From positions 35,293 to 99,292 of the forward strand of contig CALUJN010000048.1 in the NCBI GenBank assembly GCA_944320985.1: a stretch of DNA of 64,000 nt, given 5' to 3'. Below the pieces are notes generated by a model. It saw only the letters and a list, made by a program, of their open reading frames with translations, ran no database searches and was not told the origin of the DNA. Below, in pieces: positions 1-9,027 of the stretch. Source of the DNA: an uncultured Alistipes sp. (GTDB lineage Bacteria > Bacteroidota > Bacteroidia > Bacteroidales > Rikenellaceae). Each line of letters starts with the position of its first letter. The stretch's first letter is position 1. The position numbers and the translations under genes were made by a program.

Positions 1-1110
1 TACTCGAAGGACGGCAACGGATACATCATCGAGGACAAGATCGCCAACAGTTCGGTGCAGTGGGAGCAGGCCATGAAGCGTGACCTGGGTATCGAGATGG
101 GCTTTCTCAACGACGAACTGCACCTGACGGTGGATCTGTTTGACGAGAAGCGTACGAAGATGCTTATTTCGGTGGACAACACCACACCGATGTGGATCGG
201 CAATACCTCCAAGGAGTTGAACAAGGGAGAGATCAAGAAACACGGACTGGAGCTCGAACTTGCCTACAACAAACAGCTCGGACGCGACTGGATGCTCTTC
301 CTGGGCGGAAACTTCTCGTTCAACGAGAACCGGATCATCTACACCGACGACCCACTCTACGCACTTCCGCACCAGAAGGAGATCGGCACGGCGCTGGGTG
401 CCCAGCTGAGCGGCGCCTATCTGATCGGGAACGGTTATCTGACCTCGGTGGACGATATCCACAGCAATTTCCTCCCGGTATCGGTGAGCGACGTGGTGGT
501 CGGAGACTACAAGTTCCTGGACTTTACGGCCGACGGACAGATCGACAAGGATGACCTGGCCCGGATGGAGGGTTCGCTCTATCCGCCCATTGCCTACGCC
601 TTCAATGCCGGCTTCCGGTGGAAGGGTCTGGATGTGAACGTGCTCTTCCAGGGCTATGCCAAGAAGTGGGTCAACTTCGACCAGATGTACGAATGGGAGT
701 TCTACAAGGGCAACTACCGTACGCACCTCTCGTCGCTCGACTACTGGTCGCCGTCGAATCCCACGGGTAACCACGCCGCAGTACACTATTCGTCGTCGAA
801 CTTTGCGAACATGAGCTGGTCGGGTTACAACGAGAGCTCCACAACGGGTGGTTACAATGCAAAGTTGCAGGGACGCTCGTGGCGTCGGGCGGACTTCCTG
901 CGCCTGAAGGAGGTTTCGATCAGCTATACGTGGAGCGGTCCGAAGATCAACCGGGCGTTGGGAGTCCGGGCCCTGAAGGTCTATGCCACGGGAAACAACC
1001 TGCTGACCTTCACGGACCTGCTCGAAGGGGATCCCGAAAGCAAATACCTCGTCTGGGGTCAGTATCCTCAGATGATGACCATCAAACTGGGTCTTCAGGT
1101 TTCGTTCTAA
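1..1110 (+). CDS. SusC/RagA-family TonB-linked outer membrane transporter, C-terminal part (5' end cut by window)
   Basis: The reading frame is open from the first base, so this is the last ~369 codons of a protein that is usually about 1000 residues. The visible part is a run of amphipathic beta-strands with aromatic girdles. It includes an FNENR strand-turn, a GDYKFLDFTADGQID calcium-loop-like stretch and a GNNLLTFTD strand, all typical of SusC barrels. The protein ends in a C-terminal phenylalanine (QVSF), as expected for BAM insertion. SusC proteins import oligosaccharides in a TonB-dependent way with a SusD lid, and a SusD gene begins 19 bases downstream. The plug and signal peptide lie outside the window, so substrate and start are unknown. 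Confidence 0.93.
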   Translation, partial: YSKDGNGYIIEDKIANSSVQWEQAMKRDLGIEMGFLNDELHLTVDLFDEKRTKMLISVDNTTPMWIGNTSKELNKGEIKKHGLELELAYNKQLGRDWMLFLGGNFSFNENRIIYTDDPLYALPHQKEIGTALGAQLSGAYLIGNGYLTSVDDIHSNFLPVSVSDVVVGDYKFLDFTADGQIDKDDLARMEGSLYPPIAYAFNAGFRWKGLDVNVLFQGYAKKWVNFDQMYEWEFYKGNYRTHLSSLDYWSPSNPTGNHAAVHYSSSNFANMSWSGYNESSTTGGYNAKLQGRSWRRADFLRLKEVSISYTWSGPKINRALGVRALKVYATGNNLLTFTDLLEGDPESKYLVWGQYPQMMTIKLGLQVSF

Positions 1111-1129
1111 CCATAAATCCAAAACGACA

Positions 1130-2995
1130 ATGAAAACCGGAAAACAGATATTGAAGCATCTCCTCGTCGGGACGATGGCGCTTTTGACGGCCGCCGGGAC
1201 GACCTCGTGTCTGGAAGAGTACCTGGACAAGGCTCCGGATGCGGGACTCGACGAAAAGGAGGTATTTTCGAAATACGCCAACTTCAAGAGTTATTTCTAT
1301 GCGGTCTACAACGGCGCCAATTTCAATATCAAGGCGCACTATCCGCTGTGGTTCGCGGGCAATAACCAGAAGTTCACGATGGAGGGACTGACGGACATGT
1401 GCGACATGACGCGTATCCAGCGTTGTCAGCCCGGCAAGCAGGGCGACGGTTCGCAGGTGACGTGGGCCGTTGGATACAACTCGGATGCAGCGTCCAAGAC
1501 GGCGAAGGTTCCCTATTCGTGGAAGGTGATCCGCGTCTGCAACATGGCCATCGAGAAGATCGACATGCTGCAGGATGCCACCGACCGGGACAAGACGGAT
1601 CTGTTGGCCCAGGCCTATTTCGTGCGGGCCTACACCCACTTCGAGCTCTTCCGTTTGTACGGATCGCTGCCCTACATCGACAAGGTGATGGGCTCCGAGG
1701 ATGAGTGGGACCTGCCGCGGTTGTCGGACTACGATTTCTGCCAGCATGTGGCGGCGGACTTCAAGACTGCGGCTGAACTCTTCGACCAGGCGGGTCTGAT
1801 GCGCCGTGACCCGGCGTCGGGCTCGGGACACCTTGCGTCACCCGACCAGGACAAACCCAACGGTGTGACGGCATTGGCCATGCGGGGCCGGGCCCTGCTC
1901 TATATGGCCAGCCCGCTGAGCAATCCCCAGCAGAACAGGACGCTCTGGGAGGAGGCTGCCGTTGCCAACTGGGAAGCCTACCAGGCAGCCATTCAGTATG
2001 GCTACCAGCTTCTTTCGAAAGCCGACTACACGAAGAACTTCTACGGGACGAAATACACCAACGAACAGCTTTGGGCTTACTCTACGGGCAGCACGACCAA
2101 CTACAACAACGAGCGCGTGCAGGCTTTCGTTCCCTATTGCTTCTCGAACAACGGCTTCAGCTCGGGGCAATGTCCTACCCAGAATTTCGTCGACAAGTTC
2201 GAGACGGCGGGCGGTTATCCGCTCAATACGCCCGAGGAGCGTGCCGTTGCCGAGGCTGCCGGGGAGTACAACGAGCAGAATCCCTATGTCAATCGGGATC
2301 CGCGGTTCGATTTCGTGGTGATCTACAACCAGAAGTCGCTGCGCGGTTACGGCAATGCATCGCTCTATGTCAACGAGGATGGAAGTCTTCCGTCGGGGTC
2401 GCTGCTCAAGAAGAAGGACAACAGTTCGGACGGGGTTTCGGAGACCTACTATTACGAACAGAAACGTACGGGCAACCTCTCGAACAAGGGTGAGCAGAAC
2501 GTGATCCTTACCGATCCGATCATCCGCCTTGCCGAGGTTCTTCTCAACTATGCCGAGGCGGCGAACGAGGCCTGGGGACCGACGGGCGCCGCTCCCGGAG
2601 CCACCATGACGGCCCTGGAGGCCTTGAATGCGGTGCGGGCGCGTGTGGATATGCCGCCCGTGCATACGGAGTATACGGGAAGCGCGGATGCCCTTCGTCC
2701 GCGGATCAAGAACGAACGTACCGTGGAGCTCTGTTTCGAAGGCTACCACTATTATTGTGACATCCGCCGCTGGAAGGATGCTCCGGATCTGGGCCGTACG
2801 CGCCTGATGGGCATGCGTGTGACGAAGCTGTCGGGCGGGGCCACGTCGGCCTATCCCACGGGCTTCCGTTACGAGCGCTTCGAATTGCCCTCGAACCGGC
2901 AGATCGCCTGGAAAAACGACGGCATGTACTACATCCAGTTCCAGACGAGCGATCTGCTGAAGATGAAGAATTACATCCCCAATGAGGCGTGGTAG
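1130..2995 (+). CDS. SusD/RagB-family nutrient-binding outer membrane lipoprotein
   Basis: This is a 621-residue protein with a lipoprotein signal peptide; the lipobox ends TTSC with Cys27 as the acylated residue. Two acidic residues follow the Cys (LEE), which fits the Bacteroidetes surface-export signal. The N-terminal helical repeats carry the SusD pattern (AQAYFVRAYTHFELFRLYGSLPYID near residue 165). The C-terminus has the usual RNERTVELCFEGYHYYCDIRRWKD type segment. SusD proteins sit as a lid on the SusC barrel and bind glycan. It pairs with the truncated SusC just upstream and is 25 bases from the next SusC start, so the two SusCD pairs are probably co-transcribed. Confidence 0.95.
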   Translation: MKTGKQILKHLLVGTMALLTAAGTTSCLEEYLDKAPDAGLDEKEVFSKYANFKSYFYAVYNGANFNIKAHYPLWFAGNNQKFTMEGLTDMCDMTRIQRCQPGKQGDGSQVTWAVGYNSDAASKTAKVPYSWKVIRVCNMAIEKIDMLQDATDRDKTDLLAQAYFVRAYTHFELFRLYGSLPYIDKVMGSEDEWDLPRLSDYDFCQHVAADFKTAAELFDQAGLMRRDPASGSGHLASPDQDKPNGVTALAMRGRALLYMASPLSNPQQNRTLWEEAAVANWEAYQAAIQYGYQLLSKADYTKNFYGTKYTNEQLWAYSTGSTTNYNNERVQAFVPYCFSNNGFSSGQCPTQNFVDKFETAGGYPLNTPEERAVAEAAGEYNEQNPYVNRDPRFDFVVIYNQKSLRGYGNASLYVNEDGSLPSGSLLKKKDNSSDGVSETYYYEQKRTGNLSNKGEQNVILTDPIIRLAEVLLNYAEAANEAWGPTGAAPGATMTALEALNAVRARVDMPPVHTEYTGSADALRPRIKNERTVELCFEGYHYYCDIRRWKDAPDLGRTRLMGMRVTKLSGGATSAYPTGFRYERFELPSNRQIAWKNDGMYYIQFQTSDLLKMKNYIPNEAW

Positions 2996-3020
2996 TGTTA
3001 ATCGCATAAAGAGAAAATCT

Positions 3021-6000
3021 ATGAAAGATATTGCATTTTTGAAGTCGAAATACCGCGCATGGGGCTGTATGCTGCTCGTTGCCCTGACCGGGCTGGGCAG
3101 TGTGGCCGTGCAGGCGCGGCCGACAGAGCCCAAGCGGGTCGATATCGCGCTGACGATCGTCGACCGGAACGGAGAGGCCATTCCCGGTGCGGAGATCTCG
3201 GTCAACGAGGGCGGCATGCACCTCACGGCCGATGAGAACGGACAGGTGCGCTTCACCGCATCGGCGCGCGACATGGTCTCCATCTCGAAGGAGGGCTACA
3301 CCTCCAACCATGCAATGGCCGGGGCGCTTGTCGAGTCGAAACAGGTGACGCTGACCGACGAACAGCTTCTGGCCAGCGAGTCCGATGAGTTGCCGCTGCC
3401 GTTCGGTGTGCAGAAGAAGCGCTGGTCGGTGGGCAGTACGATCGTCATCCGCGGCGAGGATCTCGAGAAGTACTCCTCGACCGATATCCGCAATGCCCTG
3501 ACGGCGATTGCCGCCGGAGTGGAGGTAACGGAGAAGTTCGGCGGTCCGGGTGTCAATCCCCTGGAGCATATCGGACAGTACGGAGCCTCGACGCGCATCT
3601 CGGTTACGTCGCGCGGCAACCAGATGATCTACATGGTTGACGACATTCCGGTCCAGATCGACGAAACGCCGCTGGATCCGCAGCAGATCGAGTCGATTAC
3701 GATCGTGCGCGACGTGCTGGAGAAGACGATGTACGGCCCTTCGGCTGCCAACGGCATTGTCTACATCCGCACCAAACGGGGCAAATACAACGAGCGTTAT
3801 CTGAATGTGGAGGTTGAGGGCGGTGTGAACACCGTGGACCGCATGCCGGAGTATGTCGGCGGAGCCGATTATGCCCGTCTGAACAACATCGCACGTAACA
3901 ACAGCGGTCTGGAGATGCTCTATACGCGGGATGATGTGGCGGCCTATGCCCGCAACGACGCCTACGACCAGTGGCATCCGAGCGTGAACTTCCGCGACAT
4001 GATGCTCAAGAACACGATGTATTACACGAAGGCGAACGTCTCCTCGGGAGGCGGCAACGACTACCTGCGCTATTTCGCCTACCTGGGCTATGCGGGCGAG
4101 GACGACATCTACAAGATCGGACCGCAGGCCGGCTACAATCGCGTGAACATCAATGCGAATCTCGACATCAAGCTGCACCGTTACATCCGGGCGCGTTTCG
4201 GTCTGATCTCGACGTTGGGCCTCCGCCGCTCGGCCAACTACGGCTACAGTTCGAACTACTCCTCGGAGGATGCCTCGTCGAATACGACGCTCGGCGTGAC
4301 GGAGTTCCCGGACGTGATCAGCGACGTGAACACCATTCCGGCCCTTTCGTTCCCGATCTATGCCAACAACGATCCCTCGCTCGAATCGCCGTGGTATGCC
4401 GTCTCGTCGCTCTACAAGCAGAATCCGATCGCCAATATTCTGGAGAACGGTGCCTATACGGAGACCATCCGCAAGGGTTTGGTCAACGTGGGAATCGATG
4501 TGGACCTGTCGTTCCTCACGCCGGGCCTCACGTCGATGAGCTACGGAGCCTACGATGCGACGAACCTCGTGCGTCTGGGTACGGCCGAGGACTACGCCGC
4601 CTATATCCTCAACAAGGGAATCGACGAGCACGGTTACGATGCGATGATTCCCGTGCAGAGCAGCAGCCACAGTGTCAAGGCCATGTCGCAGAAGACCCGC
4701 CTGCTGGACTACTTCTCGAACCGCTTCTATTTCGTCCAGAAGTTCGCCTACGACCGCACCTTCGGACGGCATGCCGTGCAGGCTTCGGCCTCCTACCTGA
4801 TCACGAAGCGCTCGCAGAAGTTCATCACCGAGCATCGCCGCGAGATGAATTTCGCCTTCGGAGCGGGATATGCCTACGACGGACGCTATCTGGTGCAGGC
4901 AGCCTGCAACTACCAGGGTACCTATTCGCTGCTGAACAACCGATGGTCGACCTCGCCCTCCGTGGGTCTGGGGTGGATCATCTCCGAGGAGGAGTTCATG
5001 CGCAACGTGCATGCGATCGACTTCCTGAAACTGCGGGCCGAAGGGGGTATCCTCTACTATGACAGTGCGACCTCTGCGAACCGCGACGTGGACAACTACA
5101 AATGGGACAACTCGGGTCAGAAATTCGGCCCGCACTCCAACAACCAGTGGTTCGGCAGTACGGTAAGCGATGCCGTCGACCGGCTCTATCCGCAGATGCT
5201 GGGCAACCCGAATCTGCGTCTGGAGAAGCGCCGCGAGTTGACCGTAGGTGTGGATGCCGTGGCTTTCCGGCAGCGGCTGAACTTCTCGCTGAGCTACTAC
5301 AACATCCTGCGCGACGGTCCCGTTGCGGAGCTTCAGAACATGCTGCCGCTCCTGGCCGGTGTCTCGGGCGGAGCCCTGTGGATGAACTACGAAAAGACGC
5401 GCTACCAGGGATATGAACTCTCTCTGGGATGGCACGACCGGAGCGGAGACTTCTCCTATTCGGTCAACGGCTGGGCTTCGGTGCAGGCCTCGAAGGTGCT
5501 GCGCGCCGATGAGCTCAACTACAAGGAGGCATACCGTTCGAAGGTGGGCTATTCGGCCTCCTCGATCTGGGGTCTGCGCTGCCTCGGGCAGTTCGCTACG
5601 GACGAGGAGACGCTGCTCGTGCCGCAGCTCTTCGACGGAGAGCTCCAGGCCGGGGACCTCAAGTACGAGGACATGAACGGCGACGGACAGATCGACGACA
5701 ACGACTTCTGCGTAATCGGCAATTCGGTTCCGAAGCTGATCTACGGCATTCACGTGAATCTCAAGTACCGGGATTTCGATCTCACGCTGACGGGTACGGG
5801 ACGTGCGTTCTACGATCTGGCGCTGACGAACGACTACTTCTGGAACGGCTGGGGTGACGGCAACTATTCGAAGTATACGCTGGAGCACGCCGGAGATCCC
5901 ACGCACCCGCGCCTGACCTACAACAAGGTGAACAACAACTACAAGACGTCGACCTATTGGCTTGCCGACGGAGGCTTCTTTAAGATCCAGAGCCTCGAAC

Positions 6001-6188
6001 TGGGATACGAACTGCCCATCCGGCGCCTGAACCTCTCGACGATCCGCCGCATGCGCGTCTATCTGCGGGGTAACAACCTGTGCACCCTTTCGAAGATCAA
6101 GGATGTGGATCCCGAGGCGCTGAGTTCGGGGCTGACGAACTATCCGCTCATGAGAACCTTTGTGGCCGGTATCAAGTTAACCTTCTAA
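3021..6188 (+). CDS. SusC/RagA-family TonB-linked outer membrane transporter
   Basis: This is a 1055-residue protein from the ATG at 3021. That start is chosen because it begins a normal signal peptide (MKDIAFLK..., ending VAVQA) after an AGAG-containing ribosome site region; the longer open frame would overlap the upstream SusD. A carboxypeptidase-regulatory-like beta-sandwich lies at about residues 35-105, and a TonB plug at about 125-250. The 22-strand barrel follows and ends in KLTF. No STN domain is seen, so signalling through an anti-sigma factor is unlikely; regulation is better explained by the hybrid sensor at 19305. It should form a transporter with the SusD gene four bases downstream. 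Confidence 0.95.
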   Translation: MKDIAFLKSKYRAWGCMLLVALTGLGSVAVQARPTEPKRVDIALTIVDRNGEAIPGAEISVNEGGMHLTADENGQVRFTASARDMVSISKEGYTSNHAMAGALVESKQVTLTDEQLLASESDELPLPFGVQKKRWSVGSTIVIRGEDLEKYSSTDIRNALTAIAAGVEVTEKFGGPGVNPLEHIGQYGASTRISVTSRGNQMIYMVDDIPVQIDETPLDPQQIESITIVRDVLEKTMYGPSAANGIVYIRTKRGKYNERYLNVEVEGGVNTVDRMPEYVGGADYARLNNIARNNSGLEMLYTRDDVAAYARNDAYDQWHPSVNFRDMMLKNTMYYTKANVSSGGGNDYLRYFAYLGYAGEDDIYKIGPQAGYNRVNINANLDIKLHRYIRARFGLISTLGLRRSANYGYSSNYSSEDASSNTTLGVTEFPDVISDVNTIPALSFPIYANNDPSLESPWYAVSSLYKQNPIANILENGAYTETIRKGLVNVGIDVDLSFLTPGLTSMSYGAYDATNLVRLGTAEDYAAYILNKGIDEHGYDAMIPVQSSSHSVKAMSQKTRLLDYFSNRFYFVQKFAYDRTFGRHAVQASASYLITKRSQKFITEHRREMNFAFGAGYAYDGRYLVQAACNYQGTYSLLNNRWSTSPSVGLGWIISEEEFMRNVHAIDFLKLRAEGGILYYDSATSANRDVDNYKWDNSGQKFGPHSNNQWFGSTVSDAVDRLYPQMLGNPNLRLEKRRELTVGVDAVAFRQRLNFSLSYYNILRDGPVAELQNMLPLLAGVSGGALWMNYEKTRYQGYELSLGWHDRSGDFSYSVNGWASVQASKVLRADELNYKEAYRSKVGYSASSIWGLRCLGQFATDEETLLVPQLFDGELQAGDLKYEDMNGDGQIDDNDFCVIGNSVPKLIYGIHVNLKYRDFDLTLTGTGRAFYDLALTNDYFWNGWGDGNYSKYTLEHAGDPTHPRLTYNKVNNNYKTSTYWLADGGFFKIQSLELGYELPIRRLNLSTIRRMRVYLRGNNLCTLSKIKDVDPEALSSGLTNYPLMRTFVAGIKLTF

Positions 6189-6192
6189 AGCG

Positions 6193-8010
6193 ATGATGAT
6201 GAAACGAATCTATCAAATATTGACGGTTGCCGCAGTCGGCGGACTTTGCGCCTGCAGTGATTTTCTGGATCCCTATCCTTCGGCGATCCGTTCGGAGGAC
6301 TACGTGCTGTCGAACCCCACGACCATGCAGGGACTGATCGGCAAGTGTTACGACTACATGTCGCAGAATTACGACAACAACGAAGGGGCCTATCTGGACT
6401 GTGCCACGGACAACGCCGTGCGGACCTCGACGACGGACGTGATCCGGCGCTTCGCCATCGGCGTGACGAGCCCGACGAACGATCCCTTCCAGACCTACTG
6501 GGAGCGCGACTACCAGGGCATCTACAATACGAACATGTTCCTGAAGGACAACCGGGGTCTGAACATGCGCTACATGCTCGATGACCACCTGGACGAGTTG
6601 CTTCGCAAGCGCCTCTGGGGTGAGGCCTACGCGCTGCGAGCCTGGTTCCAGTGGGATCTGCTGCAGAAGTTCGGCGGACGGGGAACCGACGGACGGCTGC
6701 TGGGCTATCCCATTCTGCTCGAGCCGGTCCGGATCTGGGAGATGACTCCCGAAGAGATCCAGGATCTGACCGTCGAGCGCAACACCTATGACGAGTGCGT
6801 GGCCCAGATCCTCAAGGATTGCGATTCGGCCTACAAGTATCTGCCCATCGCCCACCGGGACTTCCTGGTTCCGGATCAGAATGACCGGCGTGTGCTCGGG
6901 GCGCAGAACTGGGGCCGCATGGACGGCATCACGACCGTGGCCATCAAGGCGCTGGTCTATCTGACGTGGGCCAGCCCGCGCTTCAACCCCGACGGGGACA
7001 TGACGCGCTGGCAGAAGGCCGCCGAATATGCCAAGGAGGTCATGGATTTCAAGATGACGGTGGATAACGTTTCGGGCGGTTTCTCCGTGGACCGTCAGGT
7101 CGACTGGTGCGATCCGAACAACCCGGAGATCGTCTTCGCTTCGCGTTACAAGTCGAGCAACGACGATCTGGAGCGTGCCTTCTACCCGGGCGGGTTCCAG
7201 GGCAACGGCACGATGGGTGCCACGCAGGATCTGGTCGATGCCTTCGGCATGGCCGACGGCTATCCGGTCGGCGAATCGCCCAACTACGACTACGATCCGG
7301 CCAATCCCTATCTGAACCGCGATCCGCGCTTCTACAGCGTCATCTTCTATAACGGGCGTTCGGTCGTAACCGGCACTACGGGCAAGACCTATACGTTCGA
7401 GAACTGGACCAACGGCGGTAAGGATGCGGCCGGGACGAGCTCGAAGAATTCGCTGACGAACTACCACATCAAGAAGTTCGTCTATATGGGAGTCAACTGG
7501 TCGGAGAGCTCCGTGAGCCGGATGCCGCACTCGAAGTTCTTCATCCGCTGGGCCCATATGGTGCTGGCCTTTGCCGAGGCGGCGAACCAGGTCGGCGGAC
7601 CCAATGCCCCGATCGACGGGCTGACGGCCAAAGAGGCCATCGCCTATCTGCGCAGCCGTACGACCTACGACGGTGCCGAGGGTATCGTGGAGGATCCCTA
7701 TCTGGATCAGATCGCCCTTTCGGGCAAGGATGCCTTCGACCGCTTCCTGCGTAACGAACGCCGCATCGAGACCTGTTTCGAGGGTACGTGGTTCTTCGAT
7801 CTGCGCCGCTGGTCGACGACGCTCGGAGAGCTGAACCGCGACGTTCACGGAGTCGAGGTTACGCGCAAGGACAACGGCGATTTCGAGTACAATTTCGACA
7901 AGGTCATCGAGAAACGTCTCTTCACCTCGGCTTACCTCCCCATCCCCTACAAGGAGATGCTCAACGTCAAGGGCCTGATCCAGAACGAAGGTTGGGAAAA
8001 CTGGCAATAA
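6193..8010 (+). CDS. SusD/RagB-family nutrient-binding outer membrane lipoprotein
   Basis: This is a 605-residue SusD-like lipoprotein. The signal peptide ends LCAC with Cys21 as the lipid site, followed by SDF, an acidic surface-sorting context. The TPR-like helices carry a WGEAYALRAWFQWDLLQKFGG segment near residue 140. The C-terminal half has the FLRNERRIETCFEGTWFFDLRRW segment typical of the family. The start lies in a run of three ATG codons at 6193-6201, and any of them would leave a workable signal peptide. It follows its SusC by four bases and precedes the DUF1735 lipoprotein by 22 bases, the usual order in Bacteroidetes glycan loci. Confidence 0.95.
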   Translation: MMMKRIYQILTVAAVGGLCACSDFLDPYPSAIRSEDYVLSNPTTMQGLIGKCYDYMSQNYDNNEGAYLDCATDNAVRTSTTDVIRRFAIGVTSPTNDPFQTYWERDYQGIYNTNMFLKDNRGLNMRYMLDDHLDELLRKRLWGEAYALRAWFQWDLLQKFGGRGTDGRLLGYPILLEPVRIWEMTPEEIQDLTVERNTYDECVAQILKDCDSAYKYLPIAHRDFLVPDQNDRRVLGAQNWGRMDGITTVAIKALVYLTWASPRFNPDGDMTRWQKAAEYAKEVMDFKMTVDNVSGGFSVDRQVDWCDPNNPEIVFASRYKSSNDDLERAFYPGGFQGNGTMGATQDLVDAFGMADGYPVGESPNYDYDPANPYLNRDPRFYSVIFYNGRSVVTGTTGKTYTFENWTNGGKDAAGTSSKNSLTNYHIKKFVYMGVNWSESSVSRMPHSKFFIRWAHMVLAFAEAANQVGGPNAPIDGLTAKEAIAYLRSRTTYDGAEGIVEDPYLDQIALSGKDAFDRFLRNERRIETCFEGTWFFDLRRWSTTLGELNRDVHGVEVTRKDNGDFEYNFDKVIEKRLFTSAYLPIPYKEMLNVKGLIQNEGWENWQ

Positions 8011-8032
8011 ACATCCAAAACCGCATAGTATC

Positions 8033-9025
8033 ATGAAAAAATATCTGTTCATATCGCTTGCCTCGCTGCTGGGCCTGACCTCCTGCTATGACGATTACGT
8101 CAAGGACAATCCGACGCAGGCCGTAGGTTTCGCCAATCAGACCGACGTGCGTTCGGTGATTGTCGGCGAGGGGATGAAGTTCTCCACGGGCGTGGCTCTG
8201 GGCGGCATCATCGACAACGACCGCAACCGGCTGATCAATTACGAGATCGACTATTCGCTGGTCAACGACGAGACGCTGTCGGCCATGAAATCGCATCTTT
8301 TCTCCTACATCCAGGATCTGTGCAAACCGATCGATGCGCTGGAAGCGCTTCCGGCCGATGAATACCGGCTGCGTCCGGATGGCGGGGTCGACGGTGTTGT
8401 CCTGATTCGCGAGGGATCTCATCTGGGGCAGATCGTGATCAAGGTCGATTCGGTGAAATTCCTTTCGGACGCGTCGCGAACGACGCCCCGTTTTGTCATT
8501 CCGCTGCGCCTGACCGACGGCAACGATACCGGTCTGATCGAGGGAAAGACCACGTCGGTGATCGGCGTGCGTTACGAGAACATGCTCTTCGGCAACTACT
8601 GGCATGGCGGGGAGACCGTCGTGACGGATGCTTCGGGTCAGGAGGTCAACCGGATCCAGTATTATACGACTGTTCCGCAGGCCGATACGAAGGTCTGGAC
8701 GCTGACGACCGTCGAGCCGATGGCCTTGACGGCCAATGCCGTGGGCGGAGAGCTCAACGGCAGCAGCGCTCAGCTGAAACTTATCCAGGGAGCCGACGGC
8801 CAGATCACCGTGGCATCGGTCGACGGAGCCCTTTACGAGGTTCAGCCCGATGGTGCGTGCTCGTTCAACCGGGCCAAGCTGCTGCAGGATCGCAAGATCT
8901 TCCTCAAGTACAAGTACGAGAAGGATGGCCTGACCTACCATGCAACCGATACACTGACCTTCCGCAACCGGATCCGCGACGGCGTGAACGAGTGGCAGGA
9001 TGAGCACCCTGAAAATTACAAATAG
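8033..9025 (+). CDS. DUF1735/DUF4361-type surface glycan-binding lipoprotein
   Basis: This is a 330-residue lipoprotein with lipobox LTSC (Cys18) followed by YDDY, a likely surface-export signal. The N-terminal ~150 residues resemble the DUF1735 (BT_3987-like) domain, an immunoglobulin-like fold often placed directly after SusD. The C-terminal part, with GNYWHGGETVV and a KIFLKYKYEKDGLTYHATDTLTF ending, matches DUF4361. Such proteins usually act as the SGBP-B partner that helps SusCD capture glycan at the cell surface. No catalytic motif is seen. It is followed after two bases by the first glycoside hydrolase, so translation is probably coupled. Confidence 0.85.
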   Translation: MKKYLFISLASLLGLTSCYDDYVKDNPTQAVGFANQTDVRSVIVGEGMKFSTGVALGGIIDNDRNRLINYEIDYSLVNDETLSAMKSHLFSYIQDLCKPIDALEALPADEYRLRPDGGVDGVVLIREGSHLGQIVIKVDSVKFLSDASRTTPRFVIPLRLTDGNDTGLIEGKTTSVIGVRYENMLFGNYWHGGETVVTDASGQEVNRIQYYTTVPQADTKVWTLTTVEPMALTANAVGGELNGSSAQLKLIQGADGQITVASVDGALYEVQPDGACSFNRAKLLQDRKIFLKYKYEKDGLTYHATDTLTFRNRIRDGVNEWQDEHPENYK

Positions 9026-9027
9026 CG

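Noticed and set aside
2706-5906. A 1066-codon open frame on the minus strand opposite the SusC gene
   Set aside because: It has no signal peptide or family pattern and is rich in Arg, Val and His, as expected for the antisense of a GC-biased gene. The plus-strand SusC is certain. The same holds for the long minus-strand frames at 6172-8052, 10977-13361 and 19797-22346.
28-6188. The two SusC/SusD pairs as one duplicated unit
   Set aside because: The two SusD proteins and the two SusC C-termini differ too much by eye to call a recent duplication.
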